64,000 bases of DNA from Alphaproteobacteria bacterium (GCA_009380075.1 WHSO01000006.1:21431-85430); one strand, 5' to 3'. Shown: positions 1 through 7,923, counted from the stretch's first letter. Notes: generated from the sequence alone by a model not told the origin. Program-made: numbers and translations.

Positions 1-1541
1 CCGAGCTTCGGCGCGACGTCGGAAACGCGGAGCGGGCGGTGGAGGTGTTCCGCAACAAGTCCGGCCTCACCCGGGGCAAGGGCACGGCGACACTCGTCGA
101 CGAACAGTTGACCGACTTGAACTCCCGCTACATCCAGCAGCGAACTCTCCTTGGTGCGGCAATTGCGCGTATGCGTCAGGCCGAGGACCTGCTCAAGTCC
201 CCGCGCGGCATCGAGACCGCGGCCGCAGTCCTCAATTCGCAAACGATCCGGGACCTGATCCGCGAGGAAAGCCAAGTCAACAGGACGATGGTGGAGCTGT
301 CGAACGAGTACGGCGACAAGCACCCGAAGATGATCAATGCCCAGACCCAGCAGGTTCAAATTCGCCGGAAAATCCGGTTCGAGATGGAAAAGATCATCCA
401 GGGGCTGCGCAACGAAGTGGCGGTCGCGCGCGGCGCCGTGCAGCAACTGAAGAACGAGCTCGATACCTCCCGCACGAAAGTTGCGGCGCTCGATTCGGCC
501 CAGATTCAGCTCCGTGCCCTGGAACGGGAGGCTAACGCATCCCGTCTGTTGCTGGAACAGTTGCTGTCGCGGTCGAAGGAGCTCGCGACCCAGACCGACT
601 TCCAGCAGCCGGACGCGACGCTCATCACCAAGGCGCCGATCCCGGACAGGCCGACCTATCCCAAGACCGGCCTGATGTTCATCCTCCTGTTCACCCTGGG
701 AACGACCGTCGGCATCTATGGCGCGTTCCTGGCGGACCGTGTCGATCACGGCTATCGCAGCGCCGACGAGATCACGCGGGAACTGGGCGTTGTCGCGCTC
801 GGCCTGATCCCGGCCATCAGCCAGCTGAAGTCCCGCGGCAAGGGGCCGCAGGACTATTGCGTCGAGAACCCCACCTCGGCCTATGCGGAAGCGCTGCGAA
901 GTCTGCATACCAACATGCTGCTGGCGGACGTCGGAAACCGCCCCGGCGTGGTCCTGGTCACCTCCGCCCTGCCGAACGAAGGCAAGAGCTCGATCGTCGT
1001 GTCGCTCGCCCGCGTGCTGGCGGGTGCCGGACGCGCCGTTGTCGTGGTCGACTGCGACCTGCGCCGGCCCACGGTCCACGGATTGTTCGGGGCGAAGGAC
1101 GGGCCCGGCCTGGTCGAATGCGTGACCGGCAAGGCTTCGCTCGATCATGTGATCCAGGAAGACAAGCAGACCTCGGTGCATTTCATCCGGGCGGGCGAAC
1201 GGTCCACCAATTCGCCGGACATCTTTGACTCGGTCGCCTTCCAGCAGCTGCTGAAGACGCTGTCGCGGAACTACGACATGGTTCTGCTGGATTCGCCGCC
1301 GGTTCTCGCGGTGTCCGATACGCTGTTCCTGGCCCGGCTCGCCAACAAGACCGTCCTGGTGGTCCGTTGGGCGCGGACACGGCGGGCCATGGCCTCGCTG
1401 GCGCTGAAGAAGTTGATTGATGCGCGCGCGAATATCGCGGGTGTCCTGCTGTCGCGGGTCGATATCGAGGGCCACGCTCAGTATGGCTTCAGCGACTCGG
1501 GCACCTATTCCGGCGCCATGAAGAAGTACTACACGGGCTGA
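1..1541 (+). CDS. Exopolysaccharide chain-length determinant / BY-kinase (Wzz-Wzc/GumC type), 5' partial
   Basis: This is an inner-membrane polysaccharide co-polymerase fused to a bacterial tyrosine kinase, which controls export and chain length of capsule or exopolysaccharide. The reading frame is open to the window edge and about 512 residues are visible, so the start lies upstream. In order, it shows a coiled-coil Wzz/GNVR periplasmic region (nt 1-620), a PxxP-like segment and a transmembrane helix (nt 650-750), then the cytoplasmic kinase. The kinase has Walker A NEGKSS (about nt 976-995), Walker A' VVVVDCDLRRP (about 1039-1070) and Walker B VLLDSPPV (about 1280-1305). The C-terminus carries several tyrosines (SGTYSGAMKKYYTG), the usual autophosphorylation cluster. 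The family assignment is secure. The polymer is unknown because the rest of the locus lies outside. Confidence 0.93.
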   Translation, partial: ELRRDVGNAERAVEVFRNKSGLTRGKGTATLVDEQLTDLNSRYIQQRTLLGAAIARMRQAEDLLKSPRGIETAAAVLNSQTIRDLIREESQVNRTMVELSNEYGDKHPKMINAQTQQVQIRRKIRFEMEKIIQGLRNEVAVARGAVQQLKNELDTSRTKVAALDSAQIQLRALEREANASRLLLEQLLSRSKELATQTDFQQPDATLITKAPIPDRPTYPKTGLMFILLFTLGTTVGIYGAFLADRVDHGYRSADEITRELGVVALGLIPAISQLKSRGKGPQDYCVENPTSAYAEALRSLHTNMLLADVGNRPGVVLVTSALPNEGKSSIVVSLARVLAGAGRAVVVVDCDLRRPTVHGLFGAKDGPGLVECVTGKASLDHVIQEDKQTSVHFIRAGERSTNSPDIFDSVAFQQLLKTLSRNYDMVLLDSPPVLAVSDTLFLARLANKTVLVVRWARTRRAMASLALKKLIDARANIAGVLLSRVDIEGHAQYGFSDSGTYSGAMKKYYTG

Positions 1542-1825
1542 CCACGTTTCCGCTCCCTTCGGCCTCGGCGTGATGCGACCGTACCGGTTGCCGACGACCC
1601 GGCCGGTGTTCTTCCCGGCGGGCATGGCCCCCTGCATCGTGAGCGAATTGCCGTACCCCCTTCGGGACGTGCGGTGCCCTTGAAACCAGTGGGCGTGATC
1701 GCGTGTGGGGGAACGCAGGGTCGATGAAATGCCTGTGTGCCCTGCTTTCAATTCACATTGCAGAAACTTTTAATTAAGTACGTTGAAATTCCAGTATTGC
1801 CACGAGCTGAATTTCGGCGCCGCGT

Positions 1826-1841
1826 GTTAACGCCTTCTTAA
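1826..1841 (-). promoter_or_regulatory. Candidate CtrA-binding site
   Basis: On the minus strand this reads TTAAGAAGGCGTTAAC, an exact match to the alphaproteobacterial CtrA consensus TTAA-N7-TTAAC. It lies about 65 nt upstream of the small membrane-protein gene at 1907, beside an AT-rich stretch (1741-1800) that could hold a promoter. The rest of the 365-nt gap after the kinase gene shows no other recognisable element. The match is seen in the sequence. Regulation by CtrA is inferred. Confidence 0.45.
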
Positions 1842-1906
1842 AGAAGTCCGATGCAGACTCCGATCATCGATGAAGCTGACAACTTCATATCGGAGCATCT
1901 GGCCAA

Positions 1907-2071
1907 ATGTTTATGCTTCCCAATGACGCCAAGCGGCTCTATGCGCCGGAAGGCATAGCGCCGGAATCGGCTCCCCACAAGTGGAGCGCCCGGAAAACGC
2001 TGGTGTTCTTGACGTCGACATCCTGCATTCTCTGGGCGATCATCATCTCCACCTTCACGCACGTCTTCTAA
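1907..2071 (+). CDS. Small single-span membrane protein, hypothetical (54 aa)
   Basis: A 54-residue frame starts MFMLPNDAKRLY and ends in a hydrophobic segment (LVFLTSTSCILWAIIIS, roughly residues 32-49), so it would be a small inner-membrane protein with a soluble N-terminus of about 30 residues. This is the first ATG after in-frame stops at 1871 and 1877. A GGAG sits at 1892-1895, 11 nt upstream. It follows the exopolysaccharide kinase on the same strand but after a 365-nt gap that contains a CtrA-like box, so it is probably its own transcription unit. I do not recognise the family. The coherent membrane segment and the ribosome-binding site make it more likely real than chance. Confidence 0.5.
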   Translation: MFMLPNDAKRLYAPEGIAPESAPHKWSARKTLVFLTSTSCILWAIIISTFTHVF

Positions 2072-2118
2072 AGCACGTTTCCCGCGGGTTGAATCAATTT
2101 TCGGATTCGTCATCGCCC

Positions 2119-2184
2119 TCCCCCGATCAAGTCGGGGGATCACCGGGCGATCAACTGAGTGGATGCCCCACCTGCCTGGGGCAT
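2119..2184. repeat. Pair of intergenic palindromes (REP/BIME-like)
   Basis: There are two perfect hairpins 23 nt apart: 2119-2139 (arms TCCCCCGA/TCGGGGGA, 5-nt loop) and 2163-2184 (arms ATGCCCCA/TGGGGCAT, 6-nt loop). Such CCCCCGA...TCGGGGG and ATGCCCC...GGGGCAT units resemble dispersed intergenic palindromes of alphaproteobacteria. Neither has a T-tract, but they could still end transcription from both sides, because the flanking genes converge here. The remainder of 2072-2368 shows nothing else I can support. Confidence 0.5.
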
Positions 2185-2368
2185 GATGTTTCAACGTTAG
2201 GGCAACACTCTCTGGCGGCAGTGGCACGCCCGCACCGTAGCCCGCGCCCGCCTGCCGGTGACCCAGACGACGGGCCCTCCCTTCACGTATCATCCGTCCC
2301 GTAACGGTCCCCATCCGTGCGAAGTGGCGATGAACCCCGGCATGTGCGCCGCCGGCGGCACGGGCGTC

Positions 2369-3484
2369 CTAGGCCTCGATCACGGCGCCGGCGCGCATCT
2401 TCTGCGCATCGAAGGTGATGAGGTCGTTGCCCTGCGGACCGCGCATGACCCCCGGCGGATCTTCGCCACGTTCCACGGTACGGATGGCGTCGTCCAGCAT
2501 CTTGCGGAAGATGGCAACGCCGGTGTCGGAGGTGGCCAGCGTCTCGCCCGTCCGCGGCGCGATGACGCCCTGGCTTTCCTGGGCGGCGCGGTCCTGGTCG
2601 CGGGAATGCAGGCCCCACCACTCGTCCTCCATCCGGTCGTAGACGCCGCGCACGCGCGACTTCAGGCCTTCGTTGGTGATGGTTTCGGGCGTGCCGCGCG
2701 CCTCGCGCCCGCGGATGAAGAAGGTCATGGTCTTTTCGTCGTCCACCGGCACGCGGAAGCGGAGGATATGGCTCGGGTTGTCGCCGACCCGGGCGCCGAA
2801 ATAGCGGCTGTTGGCCGGGAACAGGAAATGCGACACCTTGGCGAAGCCGTTGGGGACCCTGAAGGCGGCGCGGACCCCGTACCAGGTGCGTTCCCATTCC
2901 ACGTCCGGGCGCTGCAGCGCGACGTCGGGATAGACGCTGGCGTGCAGGGCGATGGAATGCATCTGGTCGACGGCGTTCTCGGCGCGCTGCATCCAGTTGC
3001 AATGCTCTTCGAAGGCACCGATGACGCGCGTCAGCCCGTCGCGGAACAAGAGGTCGTAAGCGGGGAACTCCGGCGCCGGCTCGGGGCCCATGTAGGCGAA
3101 GACCAGGCCCGCGACCTCGCGCGCCGGGTAGGTCCTTGCCCGCACCTCGCGCTTCAGCGGCGTATCGTCGGGCTCCGCCGGCATGTCGAGGCACGCGCCG
3201 GTGCGGTCGAACTTCCAGCCGTGGTAGCAGCAGCGGATGCCGTCGCTTTCGACACGGCCGAGTTCCAGCCCGGCGCCGCGGTGCGGGCAGGCGCGCTCGA
3301 TCAGCCCCAGCGCACCCGAACCGTCGCGGAAGAGGATGAGGCCTTCGCCGAGCACGCGCACCGGCACCGGTTTCGTCGCAACAGAGTCGGAGAACCAGAC
3401 AGGCCACCAGTAGCGGCGCATGAGATTGCCCGCCGGCGTGCCGGGGCCGACCTGCGTAAACCGCCGGTTTTCATCAGGTGTCAT
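2369..3484 (-). CDS. Rieske non-haem iron oxygenase, phthalate 4,5-dioxygenase-like (copy A)
   Basis: This is the oxygenase component of a ring-hydroxylating or demethylating Rieske system; 371 aa. The N-terminal MTPDENRRF...VGPGTPAGNLMRRYWWPV pattern is typical of the phthalate 4,5-dioxygenase group. The Rieske [2Fe-2S] ligands are CPH (about residue 67) and CCYHGW (about residue 86). The catalytic mononuclear iron site is D-x2-H-x4-H in NAVDQMHSIALH. The ATG at 3484 is chosen because GGAGGAG lies 6-12 nt upstream; longer in-frame starts have none. It is divergent from, and paralogous to, copy B at 3684. Within the Rieske domain the two genes are nearly identical at DNA level, but they diverge after it. 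No reductase gene is nearby, so electrons must come from an unlinked partner. The substrate is unknown. Confidence 0.92.
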   Translation of the reverse strand: MTPDENRRFTQVGPGTPAGNLMRRYWWPVWFSDSVATKPVPVRVLGEGLILFRDGSGALGLIERACPHRGAGLELGRVESDGIRCCYHGWKFDRTGACLDMPAEPDDTPLKREVRARTYPAREVAGLVFAYMGPEPAPEFPAYDLLFRDGLTRVIGAFEEHCNWMQRAENAVDQMHSIALHASVYPDVALQRPDVEWERTWYGVRAAFRVPNGFAKVSHFLFPANSRYFGARVGDNPSHILRFRVPVDDEKTMTFFIRGREARGTPETITNEGLKSRVRGVYDRMEDEWWGLHSRDQDRAAQESQGVIAPRTGETLATSDTGVAIFRKMLDDAIRTVERGEDPPGVMRGPQGNDLITFDAQKMRAGAVIEA

Positions 3485-3683
3485 CGTATCGCTCCTCCCC
3501 GGAATTTGTGTTTTTCTACAGAGGGATATCTCCGTTCCCAACAGAAAAATTCTACCATGAATCACCCCACCCCGCGCTAAGATTGACGTACATCGGCATC
3601 GCGACCGAAGAGTCGCCATCGGCCCGGAAAGGACGCTTTGCGTCTTAGGGTACGAAACATCAAATGCCGGAAGGGGGGTGACC
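3485..3683. promoter_or_regulatory. Divergent promoter/operator region between the two Rieske genes
   Basis: This 199-nt region must hold both promoters. It contains an inverted repeat, TTTTTCT (3511-3517) and AGAAAAA (3543-3549), flanking a partly symmetric GAGGGATATCTCC (3521-3533). This looks like a regulator site close to the copy A start. No regulator gene is adjacent. The repeat is seen in the sequence; its operator function is inferred. Confidence 0.3.
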
Positions 3684-4820
3684 ATGATGACGTCAGAACA
3701 GAATGAACGGCTGACCCGCGTCGGGCCGGGTACGCCGTGTGGCGACATGCTGCGGCGTTACTGGTGGCCCGTGGGATTTGGTTCCCACATCACATCCAAG
3801 CCCGTGCCGGTGCGCATCCTTGGCGAAGACCTCATCCTCTTCCGCGACGGTTCGGGTGCGCTGGGGCTGATCGAGCGCGCCTGCCCGCACCGCGGCGCCG
3901 GGCTCGAACTCGGCCGTGTCGAAAGCGATGGCATCCGCTGCTGCTACCACGGCTGGAAGTTCGACCGTGCCGGCAACTGCCTCGACATGCCGGCGGAGCC
4001 CGACGATACGCCGCTGAAGCGCGAGGTGAAGGCGCGCACCTACCGCGCACAGGATCTGGCCGGGCTGGTCTTCGCCTACATGGGGCCGGATCCCATTCCG
4101 GAAATCCCGCCGTATGATCTTCTTGTGCGGGAGGATATGAACCGGGTGCTCTACTCCAAGGAGGAAAAGTGCAACTGGCTCCAGCGCGCGGAGAACGGCT
4201 GCGACCCCCACCACCTGATGGCGCTGCACGCGCCGGGCTATCCGCAGATCGCGCTCAAGCCCGCCACCGTCACCTGGGAAAAGACCTGGTACGGCTTCCG
4301 CCAGGAACAGCAGTATCCGGACAGCCTCTACAACGTCACCCATCAGATCTTCCCGTCCCACACGCGCCGCCTGGCGGCGCGTGTCGGCGACGACCCCAAG
4401 CACTATCTCAACTTGCGGGTGCCGGTAGACGACGTCACCACCATCACCTACTTCGTGCAGGCCGTCATCGCCGAACGGGGCCCCTACACGATCACGACCC
4501 ACGACCACACGGCCTACGACTACATGGCCTACGAAGAGGTCAATGACGGCTGGTGGCGCATCCCCTCCCACGAACAGGACCGCATCGCCCAGGAAAGCCA
4601 GGGGCGGATCGCCGACCGTTCGCGCGAGACGCTGGGCACCTCCGACCGGGGTATCGTCATGTTCCGGCGCAACCTGGAGGAGTCGATCTGCGCCGTGCAG
4701 GAGGGCCGCGATCCGGTGGGCGTCGTGCGCGACCGCACCCGCAATGACGTGATCCGCTTCGATGCCGGCAAGAACTTCTCGGGCGGTACCACCCGGCCCC
4801 CCGCCATCATCGCCACGTAA
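3684..4820 (+). CDS. Rieske non-haem iron oxygenase, phthalate 4,5-dioxygenase-like (copy B)
   Basis: A 378-aa paralogue of the divergent gene at 2369-3484. It has the same N-terminal VGPGTP...LRRYWWPV signature, Rieske ligands CPH and CCYHGW, and an iron site D-x2-H-x4-H in NGCDPHHLMALH. The ATG at 3684 follows AAGGGGGG with normal spacing; a GTG two codons upstream is less likely. The C-terminal catalytic domain differs clearly from copy A, which suggests a different substrate or a different position of attack. The solute-binding protein gene at 4883 follows on the same strand after 62 nt and may be co-transcribed, pointing to uptake of the same class of compound. A ferredoxin reductase partner is missing locally. 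Confidence 0.92.
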   Translation: MMTSEQNERLTRVGPGTPCGDMLRRYWWPVGFGSHITSKPVPVRILGEDLILFRDGSGALGLIERACPHRGAGLELGRVESDGIRCCYHGWKFDRAGNCLDMPAEPDDTPLKREVKARTYRAQDLAGLVFAYMGPDPIPEIPPYDLLVREDMNRVLYSKEEKCNWLQRAENGCDPHHLMALHAPGYPQIALKPATVTWEKTWYGFRQEQQYPDSLYNVTHQIFPSHTRRLAARVGDDPKHYLNLRVPVDDVTTITYFVQAVIAERGPYTITTHDHTAYDYMAYEEVNDGWWRIPSHEQDRIAQESQGRIADRSRETLGTSDRGIVMFRRNLEESICAVQEGRDPVGVVRDRTRNDVIRFDAGKNFSGGTTRPPAIIAT

Positions 4821-4882
4821 GCTTTCCGGTTCCGTCAGGCGTTGTGTGCACGCGGCAATCACAAGACGCGAAGGAGACTTTC

Positions 4883-6031
4883 ATGACTACCTTCATCCCC
4901 GTGCTCGGTCGGGCCACCGTGTTCCTTGCGGCGTTTCTGCCATTCGCAGCGACGGCCCAGGACATGCCGCCCGCGGCGAAAAAGGTCGTCGCCGACCTGA
5001 AGGTCTCGCCGGACATCCTGGCCGGTTGGGAAGACGAGCACAAGGTACCGGCATCGTGGCTGGCGGCGGCGCGCAAGGAAGCGGCCCTCAGGATCAACGG
5101 GAGCTGGGCGCCCAAGGAATTCGACGACATGGCGCAGGCGTTCCGCGAGCGTTACCCGTTCATCGCCATAAATTACAACCGGGCATCGAACCGGAACCGC
5201 GTGCGCGTCCCGCTGATCGCCTACAAGGAAGGGCGCATCACCACCGATATCATCACGGGCATCGACAGTTCCATCAACCAGTTCCGCGCCGCCAACGCGC
5301 TGGCCGACCTCTCGGACGTGCCCAACCTCTCGAACATTCCACCGGGCATGGGCTCGCGCAGCGGCCACTGGGCCGGCGTGCGCGTGCGCTACTGGTGCTT
5401 CGGGTTCAACCCGACCCTGATCAAGCCCGAGGCAATGCCCAAGCGCTGGGAAGACCTTCTGACGACACCGGGCCTCAAGGACGGCAAGCTGGCGCTGTGG
5501 CGCGGCGTCACCTCGTGGCTGCTGCCGTTGTGGGGCGAGAAAGGCGAGGCCTGGGCCAAGGACTACGCTACCCGCCTGTTCGCCGAGGTGAAGCCGCAGC
5601 GGCGCAAGGAAGGCGCGCGGGCGCTAATCAGCCTCGTGGTCGCGGGCGAATTCAACGCCACCCTCGCCGCCGCCGCCTATCAGGTGCGCGCGATCGAGAA
5701 AAAGGGTGCGCCCGTGGCCTTCCATTGTCCCGACGTGGTGCCGGTGTCGATCTCCTCGGTCGGCGTGCTCGCCCGCAACCCTCACCTGAACGCGTCGAAG
5801 CTGTTCATGAACTGGTTCCTGAGCAAGGAGGGGCAGCTCTCCCAGTACGCCGCCGACGGCGCGCCGCCGGTGCACAAGGCGCTGATCGGACGCGGCTTCA
5901 TGGCCTATCCGGCGGCGATCAAGGGCAAGAAAGTCGTGTTCCGTAATCCTGACCTTCTCGACGAGGAGCTCAAGGCGCTGCTCAAGTTCTGGAATCCGCT
6001 GTTCAACAGCGGCGACAACAAGGGCGGATAG
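4883..6031 (+). CDS. Extracellular solute-binding protein (ABC type)
   Basis: A 382-aa periplasmic binding protein with an N-terminal signal peptide (MTTFIPVLGRATVFLAAFLP, probable cleavage after ATAQ). The body resembles the bacterial extracellular solute-binding family 1/iron-type fold, with segments such as GKLALWRGVTSW and GVLARNPHLNASKLFMNWFLS near the second lobe. The ATG at 4883 has AAGGAG at 4871-4876. No permease or ATPase gene lies beside it, so the transporter is incomplete here. Its position directly after Rieske oxygenase copy B suggests that it captures the oxygenase substrate or a related carboxylate; that is inference. It has a Lys/Gly-rich C-terminal end. Confidence 0.85.
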   Translation: MTTFIPVLGRATVFLAAFLPFAATAQDMPPAAKKVVADLKVSPDILAGWEDEHKVPASWLAAARKEAALRINGSWAPKEFDDMAQAFRERYPFIAINYNRASNRNRVRVPLIAYKEGRITTDIITGIDSSINQFRAANALADLSDVPNLSNIPPGMGSRSGHWAGVRVRYWCFGFNPTLIKPEAMPKRWEDLLTTPGLKDGKLALWRGVTSWLLPLWGEKGEAWAKDYATRLFAEVKPQRRKEGARALISLVVAGEFNATLAAAAYQVRAIEKKGAPVAFHCPDVVPVSISSVGVLARNPHLNASKLFMNWFLSKEGQLSQYAADGAPPVHKALIGRGFMAYPAAIKGKKVVFRNPDLLDEELKALLKFWNPLFNSGDNKGG

Positions 6032-6037
6032 GGCCGT

Positions 6038-6139
6038 TCAGGGCGCGGTCCCGGGATCGAGACCGCTTTCGTTCGCCAGGCGCTGGATTTCGGCGCGCAG
6101 CTTCGCCCGCCACGGCGCATCGGCGGGAGCATCTTTGCG
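6038..6139 (-). pseudogene. Detached 3' end of a ccmI-like gene
   Basis: Immediately after the AHSA1-family stop codon, a minus-strand frame reads RKDAPADAPWRAKLRAEIQR and continues to a stop after SGLDPGTAP. This aligns with the C-terminus of the intact CcmI encoded at 7057-7923 (TAPADAPWREGLREKLEKLE), sharing the block APADAPWR. It has no start codon or upstream part. The fragment is on the same strand as ccmI, and the ArsR/AHSA1 cassette lies exactly between the two tails. It is best read as a displaced remnant of a ccmI 3' end, left when the two-gene cassette was inserted, or a partial duplication. Confidence 0.7.
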
Positions 6140-6142
6140 CGC

Positions 6143-6646
6143 TCAGCGCGCGCCATCTGTGCCGAGGTGGCGCATCAAATTGTCGAGCGTGGTGTAGCCG
6201 ATCTCGACGGCGCCGAAACCCAGCCCCGCGTCGCGCTGCGCCTTGTTGGGGTGCATCTGCCGTAAGGTCAGGACCATCTTGCCGTCGCTCTGTTCATCGA
6301 AGGTGAGGAGTACGCGAAAACGGCCGGCGTCGTCATCCTTGTCGGAATCGTGTTCGAATTCGATCGTGTGTGGCGCCTCGATGCGCAGGAATGTCATGCG
6401 GTTGTCGTAGCGCTTGCCATCCGGTCCGATCATGAGGAAACGCCAGCGGCCGCCGACGCGAATATCGATCTCACGCGTCTCCACTGTGAAGCCCTTGGGC
6501 CCGAACCAGCGCGGCAGATGATCCTTATTGATCCATGCGTCGAAGACCACGTGCCGCGGCGCCGCAATGACGCGCGACAGCACGAGCTCGCGTTCAAGCG
6601 CGTCCAAATCCCACGCCGAATCACTTTTTGCGTTTTGGCTCGCCAT
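6143..6646 (-). CDS. SRPBCC / AHSA1-family protein
   Basis: A 167-aa START/AHSA1-like protein of the kind encoded with ArsR-type repressors. Family landmarks are VIAAPRHVVFDAWINKDHLP followed by RWFGPKGFT, the GGRWRFLM strand and a C-terminal GYTTLDNLMRHL helix. Such proteins form a hydrophobic ligand cavity, but a specific ligand is usually unknown. The gene overlaps the upstream ArsR gene by 26 nt, indicating translational coupling and co-regulation from the operator at 6974-7004. Its stop codon is followed within a few bases by the ccmI-like remnant, so it marks one border of the inserted cassette. The family call is secure; the biological role is open. Confidence 0.88.
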   Translation of the reverse strand: MASQNAKSDSAWDLDALERELVLSRVIAAPRHVVFDAWINKDHLPRWFGPKGFTVETREIDIRVGGRWRFLMIGPDGKRYDNRMTFLRIEAPHTIEFEHDSDKDDDAGRFRVLLTFDEQSDGKMVLTLRQMHPNKAQRDAGLGFGAVEIGYTTLDNLMRHLGTDGAR

Positions 6647-6971
6647 GTTTCGGTCCCCTGAGATTCATTTGGTTGATGTAGGCTTCCATGCGGTCGAGGC
6701 GGCCTTCCCAAACCGCGCGTTGGGACGACAGCCAGTCCTCGATCTCCCGCACCGTCTCGGTGCGCAGCCTGCAGGGCCGCCTGTTGCCCTCGACCCGGCG
6801 GTCGATCAGTCCGGCGCCTTCGAGCACCTTGAGGTGCTTGGAGATCGCCGGCTGGCTCATCTCGAACGGTTCGGCCAGTTCCATCACCGTTCCATCACCC
6901 TGCGCTAGGCGCGCCAGGATGGCGCGGCGCGTCGGGTCGGCAAGGGCGAAGAAGGCGGCGTCCAAATTCAT
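6621..6971 (-). CDS. ArsR-family transcriptional repressor
   Basis: A 116-aa winged-helix regulator. The HTH reads MELAEPFEMSQPAISKHLKV, with wing residues LIDRRVEGNRRPCRL. The metal-binding ELCVC-type motif of true metalloregulators is absent and only one cysteine is present, so a metal ligand is unlikely. It belongs to the subgroup paired with AHSA1/SRPBCC proteins. The start at 6971 lies only 2 nt from a palindrome pair (6974-7004), which leaves little room for a ribosome-binding site and suggests a leaderless transcript and autorepression. The downstream AHSA1 gene overlaps it by 26 nt. Confidence 0.9.
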   Translation of the reverse strand: MNLDAAFFALADPTRRAILARLAQGDGTVMELAEPFEMSQPAISKHLKVLEGAGLIDRRVEGNRRPCRLRTETVREIEDWLSSQRAVWEGRLDRMEAYINQMNLRGPKHGEPKRKK

Positions 6972-6973
6972 AA

Positions 6974-7004
6974 TAACTTATTAGTTATATAACCGTATGG
7001 TTAT
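6974..7004 (-). promoter_or_regulatory. ArsR operator: two adjacent inverted repeats
   Basis: There are two palindromes in tandem: TAACT-TATT-AGTTA (6974-6987) and ATAACC-GTAT-GGTTAT (6989-7004). Both have the ATAAC/GTTAT half-site layout typical of ArsR-family operators, and both lie directly upstream of the arsR-like start at 6971. The surrounding AT-rich DNA (TATATAA) probably supplies the -10 region. Autorepression is inferred. Confidence 0.6.
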
Positions 7005-7056
7005 TGTCAAGCCAAAAAAAGTGCGCCGTCGGCGGTCGTTTCGCACGGACACGCGA

Positions 7057-7923
7057 TTAACGCGCGCCCAGTTCGCGTTCGAGCTTTTCCAATTTCTCGC
7101 GCAGACCTTCGCGCCACGGCGCGTCGGCTGGGGCCGTGCGCTCGAGCTCCTGCCAGAGGGTGAGAGCTGCCTTCGGATCGCCGCCTTGCAACAGCGCGAG
7201 GCCGCGGTAATAGCGCGCCGCCGGATCGGTGGGCGCCGCCGCCAGCGCCGCATCGAAGGCGGCCTTGGCGGCGGGGGTCACGGTGCCGTCGGCGCGGGCG
7301 AGCAAGGTCTCTCCGTAAGCGAGGGCGACGGCGGCGGCGTTGTCGGGCCGCTGCGCCGTCGCGTCCATGGCGCGCCGGTAGGTGGCCTCGGCGTCGCCGT
7401 CGCGGCCGAGGCGCTGGTAGAGCCGGATCAGCAGCGTCCAGCCACGGGCATCGTCGGGGGCTTCCTTGATGCGCGCCTCGATCAGCTCGATCATGGCGGC
7501 GATGCCCTCGGCGCTGGGCAGCGCCGGTGGCGTCTCGGCCTTGGGCCGTTCGGCGAAGGGCCGGGCCGGCAGGCCCGGCGCTCCGAACACGACATAGGCG
7601 AGGCCCGCCGCGGCGGGCAAGGCGACGATCAGTACCGCTGCCAACGCCCGCCCGGTGGAGTGACGCCCGGACCCGGTGCCGCGCCGGTCGGATTCCAGCG
7701 CGGCCAGCGCCCGGCGCTCGATCTCCGTGCGCGCTGCCTCGGCCTCCGCTGCGCCGATCAGGCCGCGGTCGCGGTCGCGCGCGATCTCCGCCAACTGGTC
7801 GGCGTAGATAGCGCGGTCGAAGGCGGCGCGGTTCTCGGCCGGGCCGCGCCGGCCCAGCAGCGGCCAGGCCAGCGCCGCGACGGCGGCAACGGTCATGACG
7901 CCGAGGACGACGATCAGCGTCAT
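7057..7923 (-). CDS. ccmI: Cytochrome c maturation protein CcmI
   Basis: CcmI is the apocytochrome c chaperone of System I maturation. It presents unfolded apocytochrome to the CcmF/CcmH haem ligation complex. The 288-aa protein has an N-terminal membrane helix (about residues 2-22), a cytoplasmic Arg/Glu-rich segment ending near residue 80, a second helix (about 95-115), and a periplasmic TPR-like domain (LYQRLGRDGDAEATYRRAM). The start codon overlaps the ccmH stop as ATGA (7920-7923). The C-terminus TAPADAPWREGLREKL is duplicated as a remnant at 6038-6139. It is the last gene of the operon. Confidence 0.93.
   Translation of the reverse strand: MTLIVVLGVMTVAAVAALAWPLLGRRGPAENRAAFDRAIYADQLAEIARDRDRGLIGAAEAEAARTEIERRALAALESDRRGTGSGRHSTGRALAAVLIVALPAAAGLAYVVFGAPGLPARPFAERPKAETPPALPSAEGIAAMIELIEARIKEAPDDARGWTLLIRLYQRLGRDGDAEATYRRAMDATAQRPDNAAAVALAYGETLLARADGTVTPAAKAAFDAALAAAPTDPAARYYRGLALLQGGDPKAALTLWQELERTAPADAPWREGLREKLEKLERELGAR

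Noticed and set aside
6621..6971. Arsenic or metal sensor operon
   Set aside because: The ArsR-like protein lacks the cysteine metal site, and no arsenite pump or reductase is nearby. The AHSA1 partner defines a different subgroup.
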